The position numbers were made by a program, and so were the translations under genes. Shown here piece by piece: positions 9,420 to 17,646 of a stretch of DNA of 64,000 nucleotides. The stretch is from Vibrio sp. STUT-A11 (GTDB lineage Bacteria; Pseudomonadota; Gammaproteobacteria; Enterobacterales; Vibrionaceae). The stretch spans positions 2,480,001-2,544,000 of the forward strand of contig NZ_AP026763.1 in assembly GCF_026000435.1 (NCBI RefSeq), read 5' to 3'. Numbering within the stretch: the first letter of the stretch is position 1; each line of letters begins with the position of its first letter. The notes beneath the pieces were generated by a model. The model was given only the letters and a program-made list of their open reading frames with translations, ran no database searches and was not told where the DNA came from.

Positions 9420-10064
9420 TTATGCTAATGCCTTCTCGATATCAGCACTTACTTCAGCAACTTGTTTAGTACCGTCAAATTTTAGATACTTCGTTTTACC
9501 CGCTTCAGCTTCTTTACCGTAGTAGTTGATAAGTGGTGCAGTTTGCTCATGGTAAACACCTAGACGTGCACGTACTGTTTCTTCTTTGTCGTCATCACGA
9601 ACAACAAGATCTTCACCCGTTACGTCATCTTTACCTTCCACTTTAGGCGGGTTGTAAACAACGTGGTAAGTACGACCTGAAGGTAGGTGAGCACGACGAC
9701 CCGCCATACGCTCAACGATCACATCGTCAGCAACGTCAAATTCGATAACGTAATCAACGTCAACGCCCATTTCTTTTAGACCATCAGCCTGAGGGATAGT
9801 GCGAGGGAAACCGTCTAGTAGGAAGCCTTTTGCGCAATCGTCTTGAGCGATACGTTCTTTGATAAGGCCAAGGATGATTTCATCAGAAACTAGCTGACCA
9901 GCGTCGATAACAGCTTTCGCTTGTTTACCAAGCTCTGTACCTGCTTTGATCGCCGCACGAAGCATATCACCAGTAGAGATTTGTGGAATACCGTATTTAT
10001 CCATGATGAAGTTTGCTTGTGTGCCTTTACCTGCACCTGGAGCACCTAGAAGAATGATGCGCAT
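9420..10064 (-). CDS. adk: Adenylate kinase
   Basis: Interconverts ATP + AMP and 2 ADP in the cytoplasm. 214 residues, the standard bacterial length. P-loop GAPGAGKGTQ at residues 7-16; AMP-binding STGDMLR; FLLDGFPRT; long LID domain from about residue 122 (GRRAHLPSGRTYH) without zinc cysteines, as in other gammaproteobacteria. The start has a good GAGGAT ribosome-binding site. Lies between htpG upstream and hemH downstream on the same strand, each separated by its own terminator, so it is probably transcribed alone. Confidence 0.98.
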   Translation of the reverse strand: MRIILLGAPGAGKGTQANFIMDKYGIPQISTGDMLRAAIKAGTELGKQAKAVIDAGQLVSDEIILGLIKERIAQDDCAKGFLLDGFPRTIPQADGLKEMGVDVDYVIEFDVADDVIVERMAGRRAHLPSGRTYHVVYNPPKVEGKDDVTGEDLVVRDDDKEETVRARLGVYHEQTAPLINYYGKEAEAGKTKYLKFDGTKQVAEVSADIEKALA

Positions 10065-10381
10065 GATTTATCCTCTTTAATATTTAAGATTTATACCGAA
10101 GCTCACAATAGCCTGCCTACTCCAGTTTCAAACTTAAGAGGCAATCGCAACGATAAGTTTCGGTATAACGTTAGGCGGCAAAAATACACGCCTTGAGACT
10201 GACATTCAAGTCACAGATTCTAACACAGGTTATGTGAGCAAAGAGTGAATTAAGACTAAAGAATGTTAACAACCGCATCTTTCTGTCGCTATTGACTATT
10301 AACTCAGCACCTGTAATGCAAATTTATGCGATAACAAACAAAAAGCTCGCTATATGCGAGCTTTTTAATGTCTATCGACTA
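10065..10381. other. adk-htpG intergenic region with a long inverted repeat
   Basis: 317 bases. Contains the adk promoter region and a perfect 10-base inverted repeat (TTATACCGAA at 10091-10100, TTCGGTATAA at 10159-10168) that would fold a 78-nt hairpin with a large loop. The htpG terminator lies at its far end. No convincing ORF. Confidence 0.6.
10336..10366 (-). terminator. htpG terminator
   Basis: Stem AAAAGCTCGC/GCGAGCTTTT with a 5-base loop. The minus strand continues TTTTGTTTGT, 16 bases after the htpG stop. Confidence 0.87.
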
Positions 10382-12286
10382 TTACACCTTAGTCAAAAGC
10401 TGGTTAATTGCGCCTAAGAACTGCGCAGGGTCTTCCATGGAGCCGCGTTCTGCCAGCATCGCTTGACCAAGCAGAACTTCAACCCAGCGACCAAATGCTT
10501 GTTCGTCCGCCTCGTCAGCCATACGCTTAACTAGCTCATGCTCCGGGTTGATTTCGAATATGTACTTCACTTCAGGTACCGCTTGACCAGCCGCCTCAAG
10601 AAGCTTAGCCATTTGTGTGCCCATTTCGTAATCATCCGTCACGACAACTGCAGGCGTTGAAGCCAGCTTAAAGGTTGTGCGAACTTCTTTTACGCGATCG
10701 CCCAGGTAAGTCTTAGTGCGTTCAACAACTGACTTAAACTCTTCCTCAGTCTCTTTCTGCTTTTCTTTCTCTGCTTCGTCTTCGAAGTTGCTCAGATCCA
10801 GACCGGCTTTCGTGATTGACTGGAACTGCTTACCGTCAAACTCAGTCAGGTAGTTCATCAACCACTCATCAATACGGTCGTACATCAGGATAACTTCGAT
10901 GCCTTTGGCTTTGAACTGCTCTAGGTGAGGGCTGTTTTTCGCTGCCGCATAGCTGTCTGCTGTCAGGTAGTAGATCTTATCCTGACCTTCTTTCATGCGC
11001 TCAACGTAATCCGCCAGCGCAACGGTTTGCTCAGCAGAATCAACCTCAGTAGAGACAAAACGTAACAGACCAGCGATCTTCTCTTTGTTTGTGAGGTCTT
11101 CAGCCGGGCCTTCTTTTAGTACAAGACCGAACTCTTTCCAGAATGACAGATATTTCTCTGAATCATTCTTCGCCATGCGCTCTAGCATAGTCAGCACACG
11201 TTTGGTACAGGCGTTACGCAGAGATTGAGTCACTTTGTTGTCTTGCAGGATCTCACGCGATACGTTCAACGGTAGATCGTTTGAATCTATCAAACCACGT
11301 ACAAAACGCAGGTAAGACGGCATAAACTGCTCAGCGTCATCCATGATGAATACACGTTGAACGTACAGTTTCAGGCCAGACTTATGGTCACGGTTCATCA
11401 TGTCCCATGGTGCTTTAGATGGGATGTACAGTAGGCTGGTGTAGTCGTTTTTACCTTCTACACGGTTATGACTCCAGGTGAGTGGATCCGCGAAGTCATG
11501 CGAAACATGCTTGTAGAGCTCTTGATATTCTTCTTCTGAGATATCGGATTTATTGCGAGTCCACAGTGCTTGAGCTTTGTTGATTTGTTCCCACTTTCTC
11601 TCGCCTGTTTCGTTACCTTCTTCATCACGTACCGCAGTTTGGATAGAAACCGGGATACCGATATGATCAGAGTACTTACTGATCACTTCACGTAGGCGCC
11701 ATTCGCTTAAGAACTCTTTACCTTCTTCACGCATGTGCAGAATGATGTCAGTGCCGCGTGAGTCTTTTACGATGTTTTCAATCGTGTACTCACCTTCGCC
11801 CGCAGAGTGCCATTGCACGGCCTCTTCTGCTGCAACACCTGCAGCGCGAGTACGTACAGTAACGGCATCCGCCACGATAAATGCGGAGTAGAAGCCGACA
11901 CCAAACTGTCCAATCAATTGAGAGTCTTTGCTTTGATCTTCAGACAGTTTTGAGAAGAAGTCTGCCGTGCCAGATTTTGCGATAGTACCCAGATGCTCGA
12001 TCACATCATCACGGCTCATACCGATACCATTATCAGAAATCGTTAAGGTATTTGCGCCCTCATCAAATGACAGTTTTACGCCAAGGTCCGCGTTACCCTG
12101 ATACAAGTCTGGGTTGGATAACGCCTGAAAACGCAATTTGTCTGATGCATCTGATGCGTTAGAAATCAGCTCACGCAAAAAGATCTCTTTGTTGGAATAA
12201 AGAGAATGGATCATTAAATGCAGTAGTTGTTTTACTTCTGATTGAAAACCACGAGTTTCTTTATTTTGAGATACTGTTTCGCTCAT
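10382..12286 (-). CDS. htpG: Chaperone HtpG (Hsp90)
   Basis: Bacterial Hsp90, 634 residues, cytoplasmic ATP-dependent chaperone. The N-terminal GHKL ATPase shows NASDASDKLR, DNGIGMS and GQFGVGFYSAF. The middle domain has the catalytic-Arg region (LNVSREILQDN). The C-terminal dimerisation domain ends in a hydrophobic helix without the eukaryotic MEEVD. A sigma-32-type promoter is readable 93-120 bases upstream, pointing to heat-shock control. Divergent from toxR, and the two start codons are only 273 bases apart. Confidence 0.98.
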   Translation of the reverse strand: MSETVSQNKETRGFQSEVKQLLHLMIHSLYSNKEIFLRELISNASDASDKLRFQALSNPDLYQGNADLGVKLSFDEGANTLTISDNGIGMSRDDVIEHLGTIAKSGTADFFSKLSEDQSKDSQLIGQFGVGFYSAFIVADAVTVRTRAAGVAAEEAVQWHSAGEGEYTIENIVKDSRGTDIILHMREEGKEFLSEWRLREVISKYSDHIGIPVSIQTAVRDEEGNETGERKWEQINKAQALWTRNKSDISEEEYQELYKHVSHDFADPLTWSHNRVEGKNDYTSLLYIPSKAPWDMMNRDHKSGLKLYVQRVFIMDDAEQFMPSYLRFVRGLIDSNDLPLNVSREILQDNKVTQSLRNACTKRVLTMLERMAKNDSEKYLSFWKEFGLVLKEGPAEDLTNKEKIAGLLRFVSTEVDSAEQTVALADYVERMKEGQDKIYYLTADSYAAAKNSPHLEQFKAKGIEVILMYDRIDEWLMNYLTEFDGKQFQSITKAGLDLSNFEDEAEKEKQKETEEEFKSVVERTKTYLGDRVKEVRTTFKLASTPAVVVTDDYEMGTQMAKLLEAAGQAVPEVKYIFEINPEHELVKRMADEADEQAFGRWVEVLLGQAMLAERGSMEDPAQFLGAINQLLTKV

Positions 12287-12378
12287 GTTTGCTCCATAAC
12301 ATCTAAACTAACAAACCACCTCAGGGAGAAAAGTAGACACCTCAACTCCATGAAATAGTGTTTCTAATATGTCATGTA

Positions 12379-12406
12379 ACATGTGGCTGACAAATGTAAA
12401 TTCAAG
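12379..12406 (-). promoter_or_regulatory. Sigma-32 (heat-shock) promoter of htpG
   Basis: On the minus strand, -35 CTTGAA (12406-12401), a 14-base spacer, and -10 CCACATGT (12386-12379). The consensus is CTTGAA-N13/14-CCCCATNT; only one defined position differs. Confidence 0.75.
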
Positions 12407-12559
12407 GTCAATCCAACTAAAAACAGTGTTTTTTTACAAAAATTTAATTATCCTACCCTGCTAAAAGCATCTAAAACGTCGTGCATATCCGACACGCATA
12501 GCATAAATTTGTGATATAAATCACCTTAATTTCAACATCATCCATCTAAGAAGAACTAA

Positions 12560-13447
12560 ATGACTAGCATTGGCACCAAATTTCTACTTGCTCAAAGGTT
12601 TACTTTTGACCCAAATAGTAATTCGCTCGCTGACCAACAAAACGGCAACGACGTTGTACGTTTAGGAAGCAATGAAAGCCGCATTCTCCTGATGTTGGCA
12701 GAAAGACCCAACGAAGTGTTAACTCGTCACGAACTCCATGAGTTTGTCTGGCGTGAACAAGGTTTTGAGGTGGATGACTCAAGCCTTACTCAAGCGATCT
12801 CAACCCTGCGTAAGATGTTGAAGGACTCAACAAAATCACCAGAGTTTGTAAAAACCGTACCGAAACGTGGCTACCAATTGATTTGTTCTGTAGAACGCCT
12901 AAATCCGCTTTCCTCTGTTGTTAACTCAGACACTGAAGAGCTAGCTTCAGACGATGAGTCAGACAAAGAAATAAGTACGATTATCTCTGATGATCAGCCA
13001 CCAGCGGAACCTATCTCCGAAACAAAAGTAGATAACGAACTCCTCAGCGTACAACCTCAGGTTAAGCCTGAAAAGAGACCGAATACACCGAATGCGTGGT
13101 TACCTCGCCTAATTTTATTGGTAGCCATACTGTTTCCGATTGGCGTACTGTTATTCACTAACCCCGCGGAGTCTCAGTTCCGCCAGGTAGACGTGTATCA
13201 AAATGTCCCCGTACTAACACCGGTGAATCACCCGCAAATCAATGACTGGCTGCCTTCGATCAAGCAATGTGTAGAACGCTATGTAGAACATCATAAAATG
13301 GGCTCTTTGCCTGTTGAAGTCATTGCAACTGGTGGCCAGAACAATCAGCTGGTATTGAACTATATCCATGATATTGAACACTCGTATGAGAATGTGACGC
13401 TACGTATTGTTTCCGGTCAAAGCGACCCAACCGATATCTGTAAATAA
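12560..13447 (+). CDS. toxR: Transmembrane transcriptional activator ToxR
   Basis: Inner-membrane one-component regulator of outer-membrane porins and stress or virulence genes. 295 residues. The N-terminal OmpR-type winged helix is at about residues 20-110 (NEVLTRHELHEFVW, recognition helix DSSLTQAISTLRKML, wing KTVPKRGYQL). A variable acidic/proline linker spans about 115-175. One transmembrane helix lies at about 182-200. The periplasmic domain has two cysteines (C237 and C294) that form the known redox-sensitive disulfide in the family. toxS follows 11 bases downstream. The promoter region abuts the htpG heat-shock promoter, which in V. cholerae is reported to oppose toxR. Confidence 0.97.
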   Translation: MTSIGTKFLLAQRFTFDPNSNSLADQQNGNDVVRLGSNESRILLMLAERPNEVLTRHELHEFVWREQGFEVDDSSLTQAISTLRKMLKDSTKSPEFVKTVPKRGYQLICSVERLNPLSSVVNSDTEELASDDESDKEISTIISDDQPPAEPISETKVDNELLSVQPQVKPEKRPNTPNAWLPRLILLVAILFPIGVLLFTNPAESQFRQVDVYQNVPVLTPVNHPQINDWLPSIKQCVERYVEHHKMGSLPVEVIATGGQNNQLVLNYIHDIEHSYENVTLRIVSGQSDPTDICK

Positions 13448-13458
13448 GGGAGGCCATT

Positions 13459-13974
13459 ATGAAGATAAAATTTGCATCTGCGGTTTTGGCCGTATCCATC
13501 CTTTTCAGTAGTTGGTTATACTGGGGGAGTGACCTCAAAGTTGAACAAGTTCTGACTGCGAACGAATGGCAATCCGCTATGGTGACGCTCATCGCAGATA
13601 AGATGCCGAATGATACGGTAGGGCCTTTGCGTAGGGTCAATGTGGAATCCAACGTGAAATACCTGCCAAATGGCGAGTACATTCGTGTGGCGAACATTAA
13701 GCTGTTTGCCCAAGGCTCTACGGCGGAGTCGACCATCAATATATCAGAGAAAGGCCGCTGGGAAGTCAGCGATAATTACCTGCTCGTTACGCCTTCTGAG
13801 TTCAAAGACATTTCGTCTTCTCAGTCGAGAGACTTCTCTGAAGAACAGCTTCGCTTAATCACCCAAATTTTCAGGCTTGATGCCGAGCAAAGCCGCCGTA
13901 TTGACGTAGTTAACGAGAAAACACTGTTATTAACTAGCCTGAATCACGGTTCTACGGTACTGTTTAGAAACTGA
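13459..13974 (+). CDS. toxS: ToxS, periplasmic partner of ToxR
   Basis: 171 residues with one N-terminal membrane anchor (about residues 5-22) and a periplasmic domain. By family knowledge it binds the ToxR periplasmic domain, protects it from proteolysis and helps sense bile or redox signals. The start ATG has a GGAGG ribosome-binding site (AAGGGAGGCCATT before ATG). Co-transcribed with toxR. A GC-rich hairpin follows the stop. Identification rests on position after toxR plus typical length, anchor and FSSWLYWGSDLK-type N terminus. Confidence 0.95.
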   Translation: MKIKFASAVLAVSILFSSWLYWGSDLKVEQVLTANEWQSAMVTLIADKMPNDTVGPLRRVNVESNVKYLPNGEYIRVANIKLFAQGSTAESTINISEKGRWEVSDNYLLVTPSEFKDISSSQSRDFSEEQLRLITQIFRLDAEQSRRIDVVNEKTLLLTSLNHGSTVLFRN

Positions 13975-13984
13975 TTTTCTGATT

Positions 13985-14010
13985 AAAGGGGGCGAAATGT
14001 CCCCTTTGTT
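13985..14010 (+). terminator. toxRS terminator-like hairpin
   Basis: Stem AAAGGGG/CCCCTTT with a 9-base loop, 11 bases after the toxS stop. The T tract is poor (GTTGTG), so termination may be partial and could let transcripts into the next gene. Confidence 0.6.
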
Positions 14011-14016
14011 GTGCAC

Positions 14017-14771
14017 ATGGATTGGCTAGATACCCTCACGCTCTTTTTGGGCTCTCTTATCGCAAACACGTTAGCGTCACTTTCCGGTGGTGGTGCGGGA
14101 TTATTGCAATTCCCCTTACTCATTTTTTAGGTTTACCCTTTTCTGTCGCACTTGGTACTCATAAAGTCGCTTCCGTTGCCTTAGGTTTAGGTGCTGCCAG
14201 CACGCATTTAAAAACCGGTACGATAAAACTCCCTGTAGCGCTATATCTGATTCTGGTCGGCAGTATTGGAGTCATTATTGGCGCCAATATCATCGTGCAT
14301 ATCCCTGATGGTATTGCTGAGAAAATGTTAGGTGCCATGATCCTTGCCCTAGGTATTTATTCACGGCTTAAGAAGCAATTGGGGCAATCCGAGGTGATGA
14401 TGCATCGCGATCGAACCGGCTGGATCCTTGGTGGTATTGGCATCATGTTGATTGGGATCATTAATGGCTCACTCACTGCTGGTTCTGGCCTGCTCGTGAC
14501 GCTGTTTTTAGTTCGCTGGTTTGGCTTTGATTATAAACAGGCTGTCGCTTACACCATGATCTGTGTTGGGTTGTTCTGGAATGGAATAGGAGGCGTAGCG
14601 GTCGTTCAGGCTGGCGCACCAATTCACTGGGCATGGTTACCTGTATTACTATTGAGTTCCTTTCTGGGAGGAAGCTTAGGAGCGTGGGCAGCCACCCGAT
14701 ATAGCAACCGCGTGATTAAAATCGCGTTTGAAATTCTCACCTTTGCCGTTGGGTTTAAGCTGCTGGTTTAA
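14017..14771 (+). pseudogene. TSUP (TauE/SafE) membrane permease with a -1 frameshift
   Basis: The sequence encodes a TauE/SafE-family permease in two frames. From ATG 14017 it reads MDWLDTLTLFLGSLIANTLA, then SLSGGGAGLLQFPLLIF, the typical TSUP first helix, and stops at TAG 14128-14130. The rest of the protein (LGLPFSVALGTHKVASVALG onward, to 14771) is in the frame one base back, entered at codon TTA 14127. The junction is a run of six T (14123-14128); seven would restore a continuous 251-residue protein. Apparent starts inside the second frame (for example TTG 14022) give a non-family N terminus and lose helix 1. The family exports sulfite, organosulfonates or sulfur compounds; the substrate here is unknown. 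Could be a real null mutation, a slippage-dependent gene or a sequencing error. Confidence 0.8.
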
Positions 14772-14819
14772 TATCAAGCGTAGCCATTAACGGGCTATTC
14801 TAGTTAAAAGGAAAACAAA

Positions 14820-15098
14820 ATGGAAAAAGCGGTTATTAATATCTACTACTGTCGTCAGTGTAATTGGATGTTACGTTCAACCTGGCTTTCGCAAGAGCTG
14901 CTGCATACGTTCAGCGAAGAAATTGAATCCGTTACCTTGCATCCTGATACCGGTGGTCGATTCGAAATATTCTGTAATGGTCAGCAAATCTGGGAGCGTA
15001 AGAAAGATGGCGGTTTTCCGGAGGCAAAGGTCTTGAAACAGAAGGTCAGAGACATTATTGCACCAGACAGAGATTTAGGACATTCGGATACAAAGTAA
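14820..15098 (+). CDS. SelT/SelW/SelH (Rdx) family thioredoxin-like protein, cysteine form
   Basis: 92 residues, cytoplasmic, single-domain thioredoxin-like fold. The redox motif CRQC is at residues 11-14 after the first strand; selenoprotein W has CxxU at this place, so this is the cysteine homologue. The C-terminal half holds the family GGRFEIF and GGFPEAKVLKQKVRD segments. The start has AAAGGAAAA 5-12 bases upstream. The role of the family in bacteria is poorly known; redox chemistry is inferred from the motif. Lies downstream of the frameshifted permease, with 48 bases between. Confidence 0.88.
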   Translation: MEKAVINIYYCRQCNWMLRSTWLSQELLHTFSEEIESVTLHPDTGGRFEIFCNGQQIWERKKDGGFPEAKVLKQKVRDIIAPDRDLGHSDTK

Positions 15099-15116
15099 GG
15101 GAGTGTTGCACTCCCT
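15098..15116. terminator. Hairpin between rdx-family gene and yfcE
   Basis: Stem AGGGAGTG/CACTCCCT with a 3-base loop at the stop codon of the SelW-like gene. No T run, so a weak or RNA-stabilising terminator between convergent genes. Confidence 0.5.
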
Positions 15117-15155
15117 ATCATAGTTAACTAAAGAATCTCCAACTGACTACAAACA

Positions 15156-15701
15156 CTATATCTCTGTCTGAGCCAACACTTCGCCTTCTGGCGTTTGTAC
15201 TGTTAGTGTCTTTCCATCCAACAAGCCGTAACTTCGTGGTAAGTCATTGCGCGGAAACGTCATAGAACCGGGATTGAAGATAGTAACGCCATCTTGTAAC
15301 TCAGCGACAGGTATGTGAGTGTGACCATGGGCGAACACATCCCCTTGTTTTAATTCAGGCCGATTACCACTGTTGTATAAATGGCCATGGGTTAAAAACA
15401 AGCGCTGGCCAGATTCAAGTAGCACCCAGGCATAGTCCATCATCATCGGAAAGGTTAATAGCATCTGATCCACTTCACTATCACAGTTACCTCGTACTGC
15501 AATAATCTGTTTGCTGTATTGATTTAAAAGATCAGCCACTTGTGCTGGGTTATACCCTTCCGGTATTGGATTTCTCGGCCCATGGTAGAGAATATCGCCT
15601 AGCAGAACCAAATGTTCCGCGCCAGACGCAAAAAACAGGTCGATGGTTTCTCTCGTCGCAGGTAAAGAACCATGCAAATCTGAGGCAAAAAATAGTTTCA
15701 C
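15156..15701 (-). CDS. yfcE: YfcE-type metallophosphodiesterase
   Basis: 181-residue calcineurin-like phosphoesterase, cytoplasmic. All metal motifs are present: SDLHG (Asp8, His10), GDILYHGPRN, GNCDSEVD, LTHGH and GHTHIP. E. coli YfcE hydrolyses artificial phosphodiesters with Mn2+; the physiological substrate is not known. The start ATG has an AGGAGAT ribosome-binding site. No clear functional link to its neighbours. Confidence 0.92.
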   Translation of the reverse strand: MKLFFASDLHGSLPATRETIDLFFASGAEHLVLLGDILYHGPRNPIPEGYNPAQVADLLNQYSKQIIAVRGNCDSEVDQMLLTFPMMMDYAWVLLESGQRLFLTHGHLYNSGNRPELKQGDVFAHGHTHIPVAELQDGVTIFNPGSMTFPRNDLPRSYGLLDGKTLTVQTPEGEVLAQTEI

Positions 15702-15759
15702 AGCATTATCTCCTCATAAAAACAGAGGCTATTCTACGCCATTCTCACCGCAGCTCAAC

Positions 15760-15969
15760 TTACTGGTTACGCACAAAGTCAATCAACATTGGCAGCAAAT
15801 AAACCCATGCAACATAACCTGCCCCCACAAGTATCAACAACCAAAAAACCATTGAGATAAACTTTGACTTGGCTAAGTGATTCAGCGGATCCGGCTCCCC
15901 ACACCCCGGACAGGTATGAGCTCGTTTAGAAATCTGTTTTTCACAAACCGGACAAGCAACTAAAGGCAT
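15760..15969 (-). CDS. Small zinc-ribbon membrane protein
   Basis: 69 residues, not a named family I can assign. The N terminus holds a zinc ribbon with cysteines at 6, 9, 20 and 23 (CPVC and CPGC). A basic segment and one transmembrane helix at about residues 37-60 follow (SMVFWLLILVGAGYVAWVYL). The ribbon should lie on the cytoplasmic side by the positive-inside rule. The DNA start lacks a strong ribosome-binding site, but the four-Cys pattern and codon use support a real gene. It has its own space between yfcE and the CBS gene. Function unknown; metal sensing or protein contact at the membrane would fit. Confidence 0.8.
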   Translation of the reverse strand: MPLVACPVCEKQISKRAHTCPGCGEPDPLNHLAKSKFISMVFWLLILVGAGYVAWVYLLPMLIDFVRNQ

Positions 15970-16116
15970 GATAAAAATCCTCGACTAAAAACTTTAGGCA
16001 CAAAGGATAAGTGCCAGCGAACACATATGCAACTTCACAAGTAACCAATGCATTATAGATGGATAACTGTCGCCGATCTGAGAGAAGTAAAGCTGAGCCT
16101 CGATTTAGCTTTCGAC

Positions 16117-16518
16117 TTAATCTCTTACCATGCCATTGATTACGATATTGTTGTAACTGACCATGCCGATAACCTCACCATCTTCTATAACCGGCGCGCG
16201 GCTAATGCCGAATCGTTCAAACATTCTGGCACAATATTTCACATTCATGTCCGGCCCGACACACAAAGCTGGCTTAGTCATAATCTCGTATATATTGGTT
16301 CGTTGAGGTGAACGATTATTCGACAACACTTTTTTGGCAATATCATTCATTAATACTATGCCGAATTCATCATTGTCATCGCGCTTTTTCACCACCAACG
16401 CTTTCACTTGATATTTTTTGGCTAGTGTAATCCCTTCATAAACGGTCATCAGCCCATCGACCATGACGTAAGTAGCAGCCATGACATCTCGAACCCGTAC
16501 AATCGCCTGATTACTCAT
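16117..16518 (-). CDS. CBS-domain pair protein, last gene of DUF1538 operon
   Basis: 133 residues, essentially two CBS motifs (about 7-60 and 76-130) and nothing else, so a stand-alone Bateman module that should bind adenine nucleotides. The typical CBS ends are visible: GIVLMNDIAKKVL in the first and APVIEDGEVIGMVSYNNIV in the second. Its ATG overlaps the stop of the PII-like gene by four bases (ATGA), so the genes are translationally coupled. By context it is a cytoplasmic energy-status regulator of the two DUF1538 membrane proteins (inference). Confidence 0.9.
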   Translation of the reverse strand: MSNQAIVRVRDVMAATYVMVDGLMTVYEGITLAKKYQVKALVVKKRDDNDEFGIVLMNDIAKKVLSNNRSPQRTNIYEIMTKPALCVGPDMNVKYCARMFERFGISRAPVIEDGEVIGMVSYNNIVINGMVRD

Positions 16519-16865
16519 AACTCGTCCTCAACAACTTTAGTCAATGTTTCAACCTGGTGGGCAACACCAACAGCATCTTCAATATCGATTTGAATCGCAA
16601 TGCCCTGCCCGGACTCCTTGTCAAACTCACCAACATCACTGATGGTTTCCAGAATGTGCCGCGAGAGATGCTCCTCCACCACAAATAGCAACACATCTTT
16701 TTGTACTTCCAGGGTCAAACCAAAAAACGTTCGCTTCTGATTTAACCCTTGACCTCGTGCATTATTAATCACCGTAGCGCCTGTCGCCCCGGCTTCGCGA
16801 GCAGCATCAAGCACCTTATCGGTTCTGGCATCCTCAACAAACGCAAGTATCAATTTAAAGCGCAT
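16515..16865 (-). CDS. PII-family (GlnB-like) regulatory protein
   Basis: 116 residues with the ferredoxin-like PII fold pattern: MRFKLILAFVEDARTDKVLDAA as strand 1 and helix 1, and ATGATVINNARGQG leading into the T-loop region. It lacks the canonical uridylylated T-loop tyrosine context of GlnB/GlnK, so it is a divergent PII relative tied to its operon rather than a nitrogen-cascade PII. The gene overlaps the end of the second DUF1538 gene by 11 bases and the CBS gene by four. Most likely a small-molecule or nucleotide sensor that docks on the adjacent membrane proteins (inference from the AmtB-GlnK precedent). Confidence 0.85.
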   Translation of the reverse strand: MRFKLILAFVEDARTDKVLDAAREAGATGATVINNARGQGLNQKRTFFGLTLEVQKDVLLFVVEEHLSRHILETISDVGEFDKESGQGIAIQIDIEDAVGVAHQVETLTKVVEDEL

Positions 16866-17646
16866 TTTCTTCGTCCTCCGAGGTGTCTTTATTAAGCCAT
16901 TGAGTTATTTGCGCATATCCCATAACAGATATCATTGGAAACAAACTGGCAAAGGCAATTAAACCAAAGCCATCAATCATTGGATTCCTCCCCGGTACGG
17001 TAGACGCGAGGCCTAACCCCAGTGCAGCCACAAGTGGTACAGTGACTGTCGATGTCGTCACACCGCCAGAATCATAAGCCAAAGGAACAATCATTTGGGG
17101 AGCATAAAAGGTCTGAACGACCACCACGATATAACCGGCAATAATGTAATAATGAATGGGATCCCCGACTACAATCCGGTAGCTCCCCAGCGCAATACCA
17201 ATCGCTACCCCCAGTGCAACAGCAATACGCAAGCCACTCACACTGATACTGCCACCGGACACTTGATTCGCCTTGATCGCCACCGCAATTAATGATGGCT
17301 CCGCAATCGTGGTACTAAAGCCAATACAAAAAGCAAAGGCGTACACCCAATAATAGTCGACCCACTCCAATTGCTGCCCAACCGATACTTTGAACTCTCT
17401 TACAAAATCTGGAGTGGTAAGTTGTACAGCCATGGTTTCGCCCAGCGGAAACAACGCCATTTCCAACCCGAGTAGGAACAGCGACAGCCCCAAAATGACG
17501 TAGGCGAAACCAAAAAGCACTTTTCTCAGGTTATTTACCGGGCGACGCAGTACCGCAAGCTGAAAGCCAAAAATGATGGCTGTGATAGGAATAACATCGC
17601 GAATGGTGGACAACAGCGTGTCGAAAAAGTGCTCAAATGAAATCAT
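16855..17646 (-). CDS. DUF1538 membrane protein, second of pair
   Basis: 263 residues with about 7 hydrophobic helices. Family segments visible: GLSLFLLGLEMALFPLGE, FCIGFSTTIAEPSL, AYDSGGVTTSTVTVPLVAALG and GRNPMIDGFGLIAFASLFPM. The first gene of the pair repeats each of these segments, so the two are paralogues. Its ATG overlaps the stop of that gene (ATGA), implying equimolar subunits. I recall a DUF1538 pair from Halomonas, named UmpAB, reported as a two-component Na+/H+ antiporter; that function here is inference. The C terminus is acidic (NKDTSEDEENAL). Confidence 0.9.
   Translation of the reverse strand: MISFEHFFDTLLSTIRDVIPITAIIFGFQLAVLRRPVNNLRKVLFGFAYVILGLSLFLLGLEMALFPLGETMAVQLTTPDFVREFKVSVGQQLEWVDYYWVYAFAFCIGFSTTIAEPSLIAVAIKANQVSGGSISVSGLRIAVALGVAIGIALGSYRIVVGDPIHYYIIAGYIVVVVQTFYAPQMIVPLAYDSGGVTTSTVTVPLVAALGLGLASTVPGRNPMIDGFGLIAFASLFPMISVMGYAQITQWLNKDTSEDEENAL

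Noticed and set aside
13320..13739. 139-codon open frame antisense to toxR/toxS
   Set aside because: Shadow of two well-supported genes.
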